Assembly (NCBI GenBank): GCA_005888395.1
Contig: VAXF01000058.1
Coordinates: 1 to 11,373, forward strand
Direction of reading: 5' to 3'
Length of the DNA stretch: 11,373 nucleotides
Source of the DNA: Actinomycetota bacterium
Lineage (GTDB): Bacteria > Actinomycetota > Acidimicrobiia > Acidimicrobiales > AC-25
Made by a program: the position numbers and the translations under genes. This document shows, in pieces, positions 1-7,312 of the stretch (position 1 is the stretch's first letter; each line of letters opens with the position of its first letter). The notes under the pieces are model-generated. The model did not search any database. It was not told the origin of the DNA and saw only the letters and a list, made by a program, of their open reading frames with translations.

Positions 1-503
1 AACGTTCCGAGGTCGCCCTGCACGATCATGTCGAGGTTGCGGTAGCGGCCCTCGAAGTCGAGGCCGTAACCGAGGAGGTAGGCGTCGCCCACGTCGAAGC
101 CGCGGAAGCGCACCGAGGTCGGCACGATTCGTCGCACGGCCCGGTCGAGCAGCACGCACGCCTCCAGCGAGCGCGGTTCGCGGCGCGCGAGCTCGCCCAG
201 CAGGTACGTCAGCGTCAGGCCCGTGTCAACGATGTCCTCGACCAGGACCACGTCGCGTCCGCACACGTCGATGTCGAGGTCCTTCAGCAACCGCACGCGC
301 CCGGTGCCGGCCGCGTACGACGAGATGGCGAGGAAGTCGACGAGCGGGTCGATGCTCATGGCGCGCACCAGGTCGGCGAGGAACGGGACGCTGCCCTTGA
401 GGACTGCTACGAGTACGACGCCGTCGTCATACGCGGCGGACAGCTCGCTCGCCAGTCTCCTCACCCCCGCGCGGAGCTCGTCCGCGGGGATGAGGACGTT
501 CAC
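1..503 (-). CDS. hpt: Hypoxanthine(-guanine) phosphoribosyltransferase, C-terminus cut by window edge
   Basis: Purine salvage enzyme that joins hypoxanthine or guanine to PRPP, giving IMP or GMP in the cytoplasm. Reading the minus strand from a GTG at 503 gives 167 codons before the window edge; family members are about 180 residues, so only a short C-terminal piece is missing. Visible signatures are the LKGSVPF loop near residue 35, the acidic PRPP-binding motif VLVEDIVDTGLTL near residues 86-98, and the late GYGLDFEGRYRNL motif that is typical of bacterial HPRTs. The GTG start overlaps the TGA of the upstream MerR-type gene by four bases (GTGA, 500-503), which suggests translational coupling and makes it the last visible gene of the minus-strand operon. 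HPRT is favoured over other PRTases because of the GYGLDFEGRYRNL motif. Confidence 0.95.
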   Translation of the reverse strand, partial: MNVLIPADELRAGVRRLASELSAAYDDGVVLVAVLKGSVPFLADLVRAMSIDPLVDFLAISSYAAGTGRVRLLKDLDIDVCGRDVVLVEDIVDTGLTLTYLLGELARREPRSLEACVLLDRAVRRIVPTSVRFRGFDVGDAYLLGYGLDFEGRYRNLDMIVQGDLGT

Positions 504-1222
504 TCGAGATAACCGCGCAGCGCGAGGCGGAGCATCGCCCGCCGGAGCCCTTCACCCAACCGGCTCAGCTCTTCGATCGTCTCGAGCGCCTGCTGACGCG
601 ACTCGGGGTTGCGCTGCTTCAGCATCGGCAGCACCAGCTGCTCGAAGAACCCGGCCTCGCGCTCGGCTGCGGTGCGGTACATGCGGAGGTGACGCGGCTC
701 GACACCGAACTTCATGCAACCCGCGGCGAGGCTGGCGACGAGCAGCGCGTCTTCGTCGTAGTACGGCATGCCTCCGACGGAGCGACCTGCGGCCACCAGC
801 CCGAACCGCTCGAGTTGCGCCAGCTCGTCGGCCTGCAGGCCACTGGCCCGGCACAGCTCCTCGCCGGTCATGCTGGCGCCCGACGGCGCCCGCCCGAGCC
901 CCGCGCCGGCCACGACCGGCGAGCGCGACGCACCACCTTCGACGCGCACCGCCTCCTCGGCGCCCTCGCTCCCGGGCTCGGCGCCCAGCTTGCCCTTGAT
1001 CACCTTGAGGGGAAGGAAGTGCTCGCGCTGCTGGCGCAGGATCCAGCGCAGGCGCTCCACGTCGGCGTCGTAGAACTTCCGGTAACCCGACGCCGTGCGC
1101 TCGGGATCGAGCAGGCCCTGGCTCTCGAGGAACCGGATCTTCGAGATCGTGATGTCGGGGAACTCCTCCTTCAGGAGGTTCAGCACCTCGCCGATCGAGA
1201 GGAAGGCGCGATCTGCCATCAC
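500..1222 (-). CDS. ftsR: MerR-family transcriptional regulator, FtsR/Rv1828 type
   Basis: DNA-binding regulator of 240 residues. The N-terminal winged helix-turn-helix spans about residues 5-75 (FLSIGEVLNLLKEEFPDITI, then KIRFLESQGLLDPER and SGYRKFYDADVERL), as in MerR proteins. A Gly/Ala-rich linker (about 80-115) leads to a C-terminal helical domain with no Cys or metal-binding cluster, unlike metal-sensing MerRs. A second helical region resembling the Rv1828 effector part ends in a Leu/Arg-rich tail. Its position directly after an FHA protein and gcvH matches the Rv1826-Rv1827-Rv1828 order; the corynebacterial orthologue of that regulator (FtsR) activates ftsZ. The division role here is inferred from synteny. 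The start can be GTG 1222 or ATG 1219; the GTG lies nine bases after a good AGGAG. The stop overlaps the hpt start. Confidence 0.88.
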   Translation of the reverse strand: MMADRAFLSIGEVLNLLKEEFPDITISKIRFLESQGLLDPERTASGYRKFYDADVERLRWILRQQREHFLPLKVIKGKLGAEPGSEGAEEAVRVEGGASRSPVVAGAGLGRAPSGASMTGEELCRASGLQADELAQLERFGLVAAGRSVGGMPYYDEDALLVASLAAGCMKFGVEPRHLRMYRTAAEREAGFFEQLVLPMLKQRNPESRQQALETIEELSRLGEGLRRAMLRLALRGYLE

Positions 1223-1228
1223 CCGCGG

Positions 1229-1714
1229 CTACTCCTCTCCCCCACCGGTGAAGTACACGAGCTTGAACTTCCCGATCTGCACCTCGTCGCCGTTCTGGAG
1301 GGGAGCGTCCTCTTCGATGCGCTGCCGGTTGACGTATGTGCCGTTGAGCGATCCGACGTCGCGCACTACGTAGCCCTGGCCCTTCTGGGCGATTTCGGCA
1401 TGCCGGCGCGAGACCGTGATGTCGTCGAGGAAGATGTCGCTTTCGGGATGGCGGCCCGCCTTGGTGATCGCCTTGTCGAGCGCGAACTTCGACCCCGCGT
1501 TCGGGCCCCGCTTGACCACCAGCATGCCGGCGCCGGGCGCCAACTCCTCGAAGGTGACGCTGAGCTCTTCGTCGGACTCCCCCGCCGACTCGACCGGTAT
1601 GAAAGTGATGGTCGTCTCCTCGCCACCTGACGTCAGCGCCGCCCCGCAGGACGAGCAGAAGTTCGATCCCGCCGGGTTGCGGTGCCCGCACTGGTTGCAG
1701 AACACGTCGGCCAC
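1229..1714 (-). CDS. garA: Zinc-ribbon plus FHA domain protein, GarA/OdhI-like
   Basis: Phosphothreonine-recognition protein of 161 residues. An N-terminal zinc ribbon has Cys 6, 9, 20 and 23 in two CxxC knuckles (CNQCG, CSSCG). An ETT motif follows at residues 33-35, matching the ETT in which PknB/PknG phosphorylate mycobacterial GarA and corynebacterial OdhI. The FHA domain covers about residues 63-157, with GR 87-88, SRRH 102-105 and NGT 124-126, the residues that bind pThr. In known homologues the unphosphorylated protein inhibits 2-oxoglutarate dehydrogenase, and phosphorylation makes the FHA domain fold onto its own tail. GarA and OdhI themselves lack the zinc ribbon, so that part is an addition whose role I cannot assign. 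Start is GTG 1714; only nine bases separate it from gcvH, with no clear ribosome binding site, so coupling is likely. Confidence 0.9.
   Translation of the reverse strand: MADVFCNQCGHRNPAGSNFCSSCGAALTSGGEETTITFIPVESAGESDEELSVTFEELAPGAGMLVVKRGPNAGSKFALDKAITKAGRHPESDIFLDDITVSRRHAEIAQKGQGYVVRDVGSLNGTYVNRQRIEEDAPLQNGDEVQIGKFKLVYFTGGGEE
1232..1240 (-). promoter_or_regulatory. Strong ribosome binding site for the MerR regulator
   Basis: Read on the minus strand this is GGAGAGGAG. It overlaps the last codons and abuts the TAG stop (1229-1231) of the FHA gene. It lies 9 bases before GTG 1222 and 12 before ATG 1219, favouring the GTG start. It is the best Shine-Dalgarno match in the minus-strand block. 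Confidence 0.7.
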
Positions 1715-1723
1715 GCTATTGGG

Positions 1724-2104
1724 TCATTCGGCGATGAGCTTCCGGTAGGCATCGGCGTCGAGCAGCGAGCCGAACGCGTTCTCGTCGGCGGGCTCGATGG
1801 CACAGATCCAGCCCTCCCCGTACGGATCCTCGTTCAGCCGCTGCGGCACGTCGGTGAGCTCGCTGTTGGCCTCCACGACGGTGCCGGTCACGGGCGCGTA
1901 GACGTCGGAGACCGACTTCGTCGACTCGACCTCACCGAAGGACCCGCCCGCCGTCACCTGCGCCCCTACCTCCGGCAGCTGGACGAAGACGACGTCGCCG
2001 AGCGCGTCCTGGGCGTAGTCGGTGATGCCGACGCGCACGCGCCCGTCCTCGAGGCGCGCCCATTCGTGATCCGCGGTGTACCGGAGGTCGTCGGGGACGT
2101 TCAC
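1724..2104 (-). CDS. gcvH: Glycine cleavage system H protein
   Basis: Lipoyl carrier of the glycine cleavage complex, shuttling the aminomethyl group between the P, T and L proteins. From GTG 2104 the product has 126 residues, the usual family length. The N-terminal YTADHEWARLED and GITDYAQDALGDVVFVQLPE motifs are diagnostic. The lipoyl-accepting lysine is K63 in GEVESTKSVSDVYAP. The C-terminus has NEDPYGEGWI, also conserved. An upstream in-frame start at 2179 exists, but those extra residues overlap the preceding gene and look non-coding. The gene follows the sugar-nucleotide gene by 13 bases and precedes the GarA-like gene by nine. No gcvP or gcvT is visible, so the rest of the complex must lie elsewhere, or H may also serve as a lipoate donor. 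Confidence 0.96.
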   Translation of the reverse strand: MNVPDDLRYTADHEWARLEDGRVRVGITDYAQDALGDVVFVQLPEVGAQVTAGGSFGEVESTKSVSDVYAPVTGTVVEANSELTDVPQRLNEDPYGEGWICAIEPADENAFGSLLDADAYRKLIAE

Positions 2105-2117
2105 TAGGCCGCAGACG

Positions 2118-4601
2118 CTACCGGAGCAGCTGACGGATCTGCCGGGCGTACTCCTGGGCGAGGTTGCGGACCTCGGCATCGCTCGGGCCTTCGGCCCAGA
2201 TGTGGGTGACGGGCTCCTCGGGGTCGGGCAGCACCAACGCCCAACCGTCGTCGTGGAGCACCTTGACCCCGTCGACCGTGATCAGCTCGCGCCCGGCCGC
2301 AGCCTCGACGATCGATCGCATGACGAGGCCCTTCTGCTCCCATGGCGTGACCACGCTCTCGTGGGCGAAGTGGATGCGGTCGAAGCCGGCGACGATCTTG
2401 GAGAGGCGCAGCCCGGTGCGAGCGAGCAGCTCGAGCGTGTTGACGAACGTGGCGGTGGCGTCGTAGGCGGGGATGAAGGCGGGAAAGATGAACCCGCCCT
2501 CTTGGCTTGCGGCCAGCGCGACCGCGCCGGAGCCGGCCACCTCCATCAGATGCGACGTCGAGAGCTTCGTCCACACGATCTCGGCCCCGGCCTCGGCCAC
2601 GATGCGCTCCGCCTGCCGGCTGACCGACACGGGCAGCGCGACGCGCGCCTTTTCGGTGGTGGACGTGACCAGGACGAGGAGCGCGAACAGGGCCTCGTCG
2701 TTCGACAAGATCCGGGCCTCGTCGTCGATCAGCGAGATCCGCTCGCCGTCGGGATCGATCACGGCACCCAGGTGGGCCCCCGACATGCGCACGAGGTCGG
2801 ACACGTAAGCGCACTGGGTGTCCCAGTCGAAGGCGGCGGCGCCGGCCGTCGCCGCGTACGGGTTCACGCTCAGGACGTCGGCGCCGAGCTTCGACAGGAC
2901 GTTGGGCATCACGAACGATGTCGAGCCGTAGCCGTAGTCGACGACGACCTTGAAGCCGGCCGTGCGGATCGCGTCGGCGTCGATCGTGGCCATCAACGCG
3001 TTCGAGTAGTACTCGAGGGCTCGCGGCGGGAAGGCGATGTCGCCGATGTCTGCCGCGAACGCCCGCCGGAAATCCTCGCGATGGAAGAGCCGCTCGATCT
3101 TGCGCTGCGCGGCCTCGGCGATGTCGATGCCCTTCTCGTCGAAGAACCGGATCACCACCGATTGCGGATCGCCCGGAACCAGGCGCACGGTGATGCCGCC
3201 CTGGGCCCGCCCGGATCGCACCTGGAACCGTGTGGCCGGGATCGGCGCTACCTCCAGGTCGTCGGCGTTGACCCCGGCGGCGTTGAGGCCGGCCTGCACC
3301 GCACGCTTGAGGGCGCGCGCGGCACGGCTCGAATCGCGCGACGTCGTGACCGTGGCGCCCTTCTTGAGGGTGGTCGCATAGGCCATCGCAACGCGCACCG
3401 CGAGCTCGGGGCTGATGTCGACGTTGGCCAGCCCGGCGATGCCGAGCCGCCCGAAGAGGCTCCGTGCACCGCGCGACTCCCAGACGATCGAGGAATTGAT
3501 CACTGCGCTCGGCTCGACGGTCTTGAAGGGGTACACCTTGACGCCCGGGTTGAGCACCGCGTGCTCGCCCACGAAGCACTCCTCGCCGAGAACCACGCCC
3601 TCGTCGGCGCGTGCGCCTCGCCGCAGGTCCGACGAGCGGCCGATCACGCTGCCGCGCAGGCGCACGCCCTCGCCGAGATAGGCGTTGTCCAACACGATGG
3701 TGCGCTCGAGGTAGGCCTCTGACCGCACCATGACGTTGGCCCCGAGCACCGTGTAGGCCCCGAGGTGGGCGCCGGCCTCCACTCGCGAGTAGTCGCCGAT
3801 GATGGCGGGGCCTTCGACGCGGGCGTCGGGGCTCACCTCCGTCCCCTCGCCCAGCCACACGCCCTCCGAAAGACGGAACCCGGGAACGTCGACGTCGACC
3901 TTGCGGTCGAGCACGTCCTGGTGGGCGCGCATGTAGGCGTCGAGGTTTCCGACGTCCTCCCAGTAGCCGTCTGCGACGAACCCGTAGAGCGGCTCTTGCT
4001 CCGCGAGCAGCTGCGGGAACACGTCGGCCGAGAAGTCGACCACGCCCTCGCCGATGTAGTCGAAGATCTCTGGTTCGAGGACGTAGATACCGGTGTTCAC
4101 CGTGTCGCTGAACACCTCGCCCCACGTCGGCTTCTCGAGGAAGCGCTCGACGCTGCCGTCGGGCCGGGTGATCACGATGCCGAACTCGAGCGGGTTGTCC
4201 ATCGCCTTCAGGGCGATGGTGGCCAGCGCTCCGCGCTCCTGGTGGAAGCGGACCACGGCAGAGAGGTCGATATCGGTGAGCACGTCGCCCGAGATCACGA
4301 GGAACGCCTCGTCGAGCTCGTCGCGCGCGTTGCGCACCGAGCCGGCGGTGCCCAGGGGCGTCTCCTCGGTGGCGTAGACCATGCGCACGCCGAACTCGGA
4401 CCCGTCACCGAAGTAGGTGCGGATGGCGTGGGGCATGAAGGCCACGGTCACGACGATGTCGTCGAAGCCGTGCTCCTTCAGCAGCCGCACGATGTGCTCC
4501 ATCATCGGCCGGTTGGCCAGCGAGATCATCGGCTTGGGCTGGTTCGACGTGAGCGGTCGGAGGCGGGTGCCCTCGCCCCCGGCCATGATGACCGCCTTCA
4601 T
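2118..4601 (-). CDS. Mannose-1-phosphate guanylyltransferase fused to phosphomannomutase-like domain
   Basis: Protein of 827 residues in three parts. Residues 1-235 form a nucleotidyltransferase domain with the GGEGTRLRPLT signature (8-18), KPM (23-25) and a metal-binding GDVLTD (105-110). Residues about 250-372 are a left-handed beta-helix of hexapeptide repeats. Residues about 380-827 are a phosphohexomutase-like domain. It should make GDP-mannose (or a related NDP-sugar) for glycans and lipoglycans. The mutase half is diverged: the phosphoserine loop reads TSRDSS (420-425), the metal loop DPDGER (616-621) instead of DGDGDR, the sugar loop SQEGG (699-703), and the phosphate-binding loop DPEEPVTHIWAEG (793-805) lacks the usual R-S/N-T/G-E-P pattern. 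The same architecture occurs in other Actinomycetota. ATG 4601 overlaps the pgsA stop (ATGA). Substrate specificity is inferred; glucose-1-phosphate is an alternative. Confidence 0.88.
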   Translation of the reverse strand: MKAVIMAGGEGTRLRPLTSNQPKPMISLANRPMMEHIVRLLKEHGFDDIVVTVAFMPHAIRTYFGDGSEFGVRMVYATEETPLGTAGSVRNARDELDEAFLVISGDVLTDIDLSAVVRFHQERGALATIALKAMDNPLEFGIVITRPDGSVERFLEKPTWGEVFSDTVNTGIYVLEPEIFDYIGEGVVDFSADVFPQLLAEQEPLYGFVADGYWEDVGNLDAYMRAHQDVLDRKVDVDVPGFRLSEGVWLGEGTEVSPDARVEGPAIIGDYSRVEAGAHLGAYTVLGANVMVRSEAYLERTIVLDNAYLGEGVRLRGSVIGRSSDLRRGARADEGVVLGEECFVGEHAVLNPGVKVYPFKTVEPSAVINSSIVWESRGARSLFGRLGIAGLANVDISPELAVRVAMAYATTLKKGATVTTSRDSSRAARALKRAVQAGLNAAGVNADDLEVAPIPATRFQVRSGRAQGGITVRLVPGDPQSVVIRFFDEKGIDIAEAAQRKIERLFHREDFRRAFAADIGDIAFPPRALEYYSNALMATIDADAIRTAGFKVVVDYGYGSTSFVMPNVLSKLGADVLSVNPYAATAGAAAFDWDTQCAYVSDLVRMSGAHLGAVIDPDGERISLIDDEARILSNDEALFALLVLVTSTTEKARVALPVSVSRQAERIVAEAGAEIVWTKLSTSHLMEVAGSGAVALAASQEGGFIFPAFIPAYDATATFVNTLELLARTGLRLSKIVAGFDRIHFAHESVVTPWEQKGLVMRSIVEAAAGRELITVDGVKVLHDDGWALVLPDPEEPVTHIWAEGPSDAEVRNLAQEYARQIRQLLR

Positions 4602-5224
4602 CTCGAGCTCGACCCTACCGCCGAGGATGCCGCGCCCCGGGCCAGCCGTCCCTCGGCGAGCGCCCGGCGGGCGAGCGGCACGTACGTCACCGCCGCGTAC
4701 CACGCGATGACCAACCCCGGCACGACGAACAACCATGCGAGCACCCGCGCCTCGTGACGCCAGAACACGTGGGCGCGGCTCAGCAGGAACAACGGGTAGG
4801 CGACCATCATCGCGAGCGTCCCGGCCTTCCCGGCCCACTGCACGTCGATGCGCCGCGCGCCGAGCGCGGCGAGCACCAGCACCGCCACCGAGATGCCCAC
4901 CTCTCGGACGATCGTCGCCCACCCGATCCAGGCCGGCACCGCGCCGTCGACGAGGATGGCGATCACGCCGACCGCGAGGAGCACCCGGTCGGCGGCCGGG
5001 TCGAGCACCTTCCCCACCGTGGACACCTGGTTCCAGTGCCTGGCGACGTAGCCGTCGACCCAGTCGGTCGCGCCGAGTGCGCCCAGCAGATAGGCCGCGG
5101 CGCCGCGGTCGTGCCGGCCGAACAGGAGCCAGAGGAACAGCGGGACGCACAGGAGCCGTACCAGCGACAGCACGTTCGGAAGGGTGAGGACGCGACCCTC
5201 ATCGGCGGCCTCGGTCTCGGGCAC
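4598..5224 (-). CDS. pgsA: CDP-alcohol phosphatidyltransferase, probable phosphatidylglycerophosphate synthase
   Basis: Integral membrane enzyme of 208 residues that transfers a phosphatidyl group from CDP-diacylglycerol to an alcohol, probably glycerol-3-phosphate. The complete family signature D-x2-D-G-x2-A-R-x8-G-x3-D-x3-D is present (starting DWVDGYVARHWNQV, ending GKVLDPAAD, about residues 54-79). The N-terminal LTLPNVLSLVRLLCVPLFLWL is the usual entry segment, and about five to six hydrophobic helices follow. Position upstream of gcvH-garA resembles mycobacterial pgsA2 (Rv1822). The acceptor cannot be read from sequence: cardiolipin- or inositol-type members share the motif, although the TLPNxLSLxRL N-terminus favours PgsA. 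GTG 5224 is preceded at seven bases by AGGA (5232-5235). The C-terminal tail is Ala/Ser-rich, and the stop overlaps the next gene's ATG. Confidence 0.9.
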   Translation of the reverse strand: MPETEAADEGRVLTLPNVLSLVRLLCVPLFLWLLFGRHDRGAAAYLLGALGATDWVDGYVARHWNQVSTVGKVLDPAADRVLLAVGVIAILVDGAVPAWIGWATIVREVGISVAVLVLAALGARRIDVQWAGKAGTLAMMVAYPLFLLSRAHVFWRHEARVLAWLFVVPGLVIAWYAAVTYVPLARRALAEGRLARGAASSAVGSSSR

Positions 5225-5260
5225 GCAAGAATCCTACGGCCGTGAAGGCCCAGCAGCCCC

Positions 5261-5656
5261 CTAGTCGGCCGCGAAGCCTTTCTCGCGCGCGATCTCCTGC
5301 AGCTTCACGTCGACGTCTCGAAAGTCCATCTTCGCCAGAAAGTGGTCGACGTACGCGCTGGTGTCGGCTTGGGCGGCGACGTCGAACGCCGAGAACACGA
5401 TGACGGTGCACTCTGGACGTATCTCCTTGAGGTGCTGCGCCAGCTCCTCGCCGTCCATGCCCGGCATGACGTAGTCGATGATGGCGAGATCGGGCACGAT
5501 CTCGCGCGCGATCCGGAGCGCGGCAGCACCGTTCGTCGCCTTCCCGATCACCTCCCAGCTCGGCGAGCTGCTCAACACCGCCTCCAGCAGGAGCAGGATG
5601 TCGGCCTCGTCGTCGACGAGCAGCAGCCGAAGCCGCCGCGCCTGCAGCGGGCCCAT
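5261..5656 (-). CDS. Stand-alone response-regulator receiver protein
   Basis: Single receiver (CheY-like) domain of 131 residues with no output domain. It has the acidic pair D15-D16 (LLLVDDE), the phospho-acceptor D61 in IIDYVMPGMDG, S89 (VIVFSA) and K109 (FLAKMDF), so all catalytic positions are intact. It should be phosphorylated by a histidine kinase not encoded here and act by protein contact. The C-terminus ends 22 residues after K109. It lies 36 bases upstream of pgsA in the same direction with no clear terminator between, so it probably heads the envelope/metabolism operon or is co-transcribed with it. Start ATG 5656 has a GAGAAGG ribosome binding site four bases upstream, which can pair with a nearby CCTTCTC. 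Its partner and output are unknown. Confidence 0.9.
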   Translation of the reverse strand: MGPLQARRLRLLLVDDEADILLLLEAVLSSSPSWEVIGKATNGAAALRIAREIVPDLAIIDYVMPGMDGEELAQHLKEIRPECTVIVFSAFDVAAQADTSAYVDHFLAKMDFRDVDVKLQEIAREKGFAAD

Positions 5657-5660
5657 GCAA

Positions 5661-5695
5661 CCTTCTCGGCGCGATTCGCCGAATGCTGGAGAAGG
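5661..5695 (-). promoter_or_regulatory. Leader hairpin covering the receiver gene's ribosome binding site
   Basis: GAGAAGG (5661-5667 read on the minus strand) is the ribosome binding site of the receiver gene, and CCTTCTC (5689-5695, minus strand) is its perfect 7-base complement. Between them an inner stem TCGGCG/CGCCGA (5666-5671 with 5677-5682) closes a five-base loop and shares two bases with the outer stem. The whole would form a stacked hairpin that masks the site. No U-tract follows, so a terminator is less likely. Function is inferred from pairing only. Confidence 0.45.
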
Positions 5696-5724
5696 GACGG
5701 CCGCACGAGAGACGGAAGTCGCTT

Positions 5725-6976
5725 TTACCGGAAGCTAATGGGCGTGATGACCGAATCCTGTGGAGCCGACGAACCTCCCTCGTTGACGACCACGACACAC
5801 GTGGAATGGACCGCGTCGCACATCCCCGAGCCGATCGCACCGGCATGGACGGTGAACGCGGCGCTGCCCGTCCCCCCGGCGCCCGCGGCCACGAACAGCG
5901 CGGCCCGGGCGAGGTCGCAGTCACCCGCCCCGGTGGGTGGGTTCCGCGAGCACTCCACGATGTTCAGCAACGTTCCGCGACCGAAGCCCTGCCACGCAAC
6001 GGTGACCTTCTCGCCGTCGGTGAGCCCGTCGTGAGGAGACACCGAGGCGGTGCGCGTGCCAACGGGTGCCGACGTCGGGGGCAGGCGCACGGGGACACCG
6101 GCCCGCGTGACCAGGTCGAGGCGGGCGTTCCCGGCCTTTCGAAGGTCGGCCGCCAGGCGCTGCAGGGCGCCGGTGTCGGCCCGTAGGTAACGGTCGAAGA
6201 AGTCGAGGGCGGCGCGTGCGCCCGTGGCGCCCGCCGGGGCGCCGTGGTCGCCGCCGCGGATGCTGACGAGACCCTTCGGCGGCAGCGCGTTCGCGAACGC
6301 CTCGACGCCCGCGCGATATGGCACCGCCGGATCGCGATCACCGTGGATCACGAGCAGGGGTGGGTTGCTCGCCGGGTCGTACCGCCCACCCGGGAAGTCG
6401 AGCTGGTCGCCGGCCATGACGACCGCGGCCCGTACCCGCCGATCGCGACAGCACGTGTTGGCGACCAGGCCGAGCGTCGTCACGCCGCCGAGCGAGTGGC
6501 CGGCGGCTCCGACCCGCTGTGGATCGACGAGGTCGCGCAGTGGCCCGGTGCCGCGCGCCAGCCCGATCACGCCGTCGATGACGAAGCTCATGTCGGCGGG
6601 CTGCGCCACGTAGTCCCCCGCATCCGGGCCACCGAGCGCCTCGGCCCGTGACCCGGGGAACGCGGGTGCGGCCACGACGTACCCGGCCCTGGCCCACGAG
6701 CGCAGGAAGGCCGTGGGCGAAGACGACCAACGGAACCCGGCCTCGAGGCCGCGGCCGCGCCGGGTACCAGATCGTCGTCTCGAGGCGGCGACCGGGACGC
6801 ACCCCATCGCCCGCGGCCGCGGGGGTCGACCGGGTCTGGTCCACGAATACCACGGTCTCGACGCCGACCCCGTAGGCCGGCTGGGCCCGTCTCGACGACG
6901 ATGTCGTGCACGCGGCCAGGTCGAGACTCAGCAAGGCGACGAGGGCAACGAGCCCGACCGCGTCTCGTGACCTCAT
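5725..6976 (-). pseudogene. Lipoprotein alpha/beta hydrolase with C-terminal neocarzinostatin-like domain, frame disrupted
   Basis: Two overlapping minus-strand frames together encode one protein. The first frame starts at ATG 6976 with a signal peptide and lipobox (LDLAAC, Cys 23), then the early hydrolase strands ETTIWYP and VPLVVFAHG. At about 6700-6715 the homology moves to another frame, which continues as LRSWARAGYVVAAPAFPG to the stop at 5725. About ten residues normally found between FAHG and the next helix are missing, so this looks like a small deletion with a frameshift rather than programmed shifting. The second frame keeps the nucleophile Ser in GHSLGG (near 6495), Asp in HGDRDP (near 6333) and His in GGDHG (near 6246), as in dienelactone-hydrolase or PAF-acetylhydrolase-like enzymes. 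From about 6054 to 5728 a beta domain with two Cys pairs resembles neocarzinostatin. Assembly error is an alternative to true decay. Confidence 0.75.
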
Positions 6977-7036
6977 CCGGGCACCCTACGGGGGCACGCG
7001 CTGGCCCGCGGGGCCGCGATGGGGTAGACGAAAGGT

Positions 7037-7300
7037 GTGGCGGACGACGCAGGCGACTCCCCGTTCGCGAAGACACGCCGGCGAGTGGCCGAGGAGCTCC
7101 TGGCCGCCGCCGCCAGGCACGCCGTCATCTCCGACGAGCTCTACGACCTCGAGAAGCTACGGGAAGAGCGGCCGCTGGCCGCCAAGGAGCTCGCCCGCCT
7201 CGAGCAGCTCCGGGCCGAGAAGCTGTTGTGCCGGCTGCGCCATCGACGGGCCCACGCCCGGCTGGTGCGCCTGACCGCGTCGTCGCTGCGCGGTCTCTGA
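7037..7300 (+). CDS. Hypothetical 87-residue charged helical protein
   Basis: I do not recognise this protein. From GTG 7037 it has 87 residues, rich in Arg, Glu, Leu and Ala, with no signal peptide or membrane segment. About residues 13-80 look almost wholly helical, with runs such as DELYDLEKLREERP and KELARLEQLRAEKLL that could form a coiled coil or helical hairpin; one Cys (CRLRHRRAH) lies near residue 65. Codon use has the strong G/C third-position bias of the neighbours, which supports coding. The ribosome binding site is poor: AAAGG lies only two bases from GTG, so translation may be leaderless or start differently. It is divergent from the broken hydrolase (60-base gap) and converges with the iron-permease-like gene 12 bases away. 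Confidence 0.6.
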   Translation: MADDAGDSPFAKTRRRVAEELLAAAARHAVISDELYDLEKLREERPLAAKELARLEQLRAEKLLCRLRHRRAHARLVRLTASSLRGL

Positions 7301-7312
7301 GCTTTCCGTCGC

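Noticed and set aside
2105..2179. Longer gcvH with start at 2179
   Set aside because: The added 25 residues overlap the upstream gene, have no similarity to H proteins, and GTG 2104 gives the standard length.
2076..4757. Two long plus-strand open frames (2076-3722 and 3765-4757)
   Set aside because: They lie antisense to the clear sugar-nucleotide gene, are rich in Asp/Gly/His/Arg as expected from the complement of GC-rich codons, and show no recognisable domain.
5238..5250. Short GGCC-GTGAA-GGCC hairpin between the receiver and pgsA as a terminator
   Set aside because: Only four base pairs and no T-run; common by chance in GC-rich DNA.
6690..6725. Programmed frameshifting in the hydrolase
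   Set aside because: No slippery heptamer is seen, and about ten family-conserved residues are absent at the junction.
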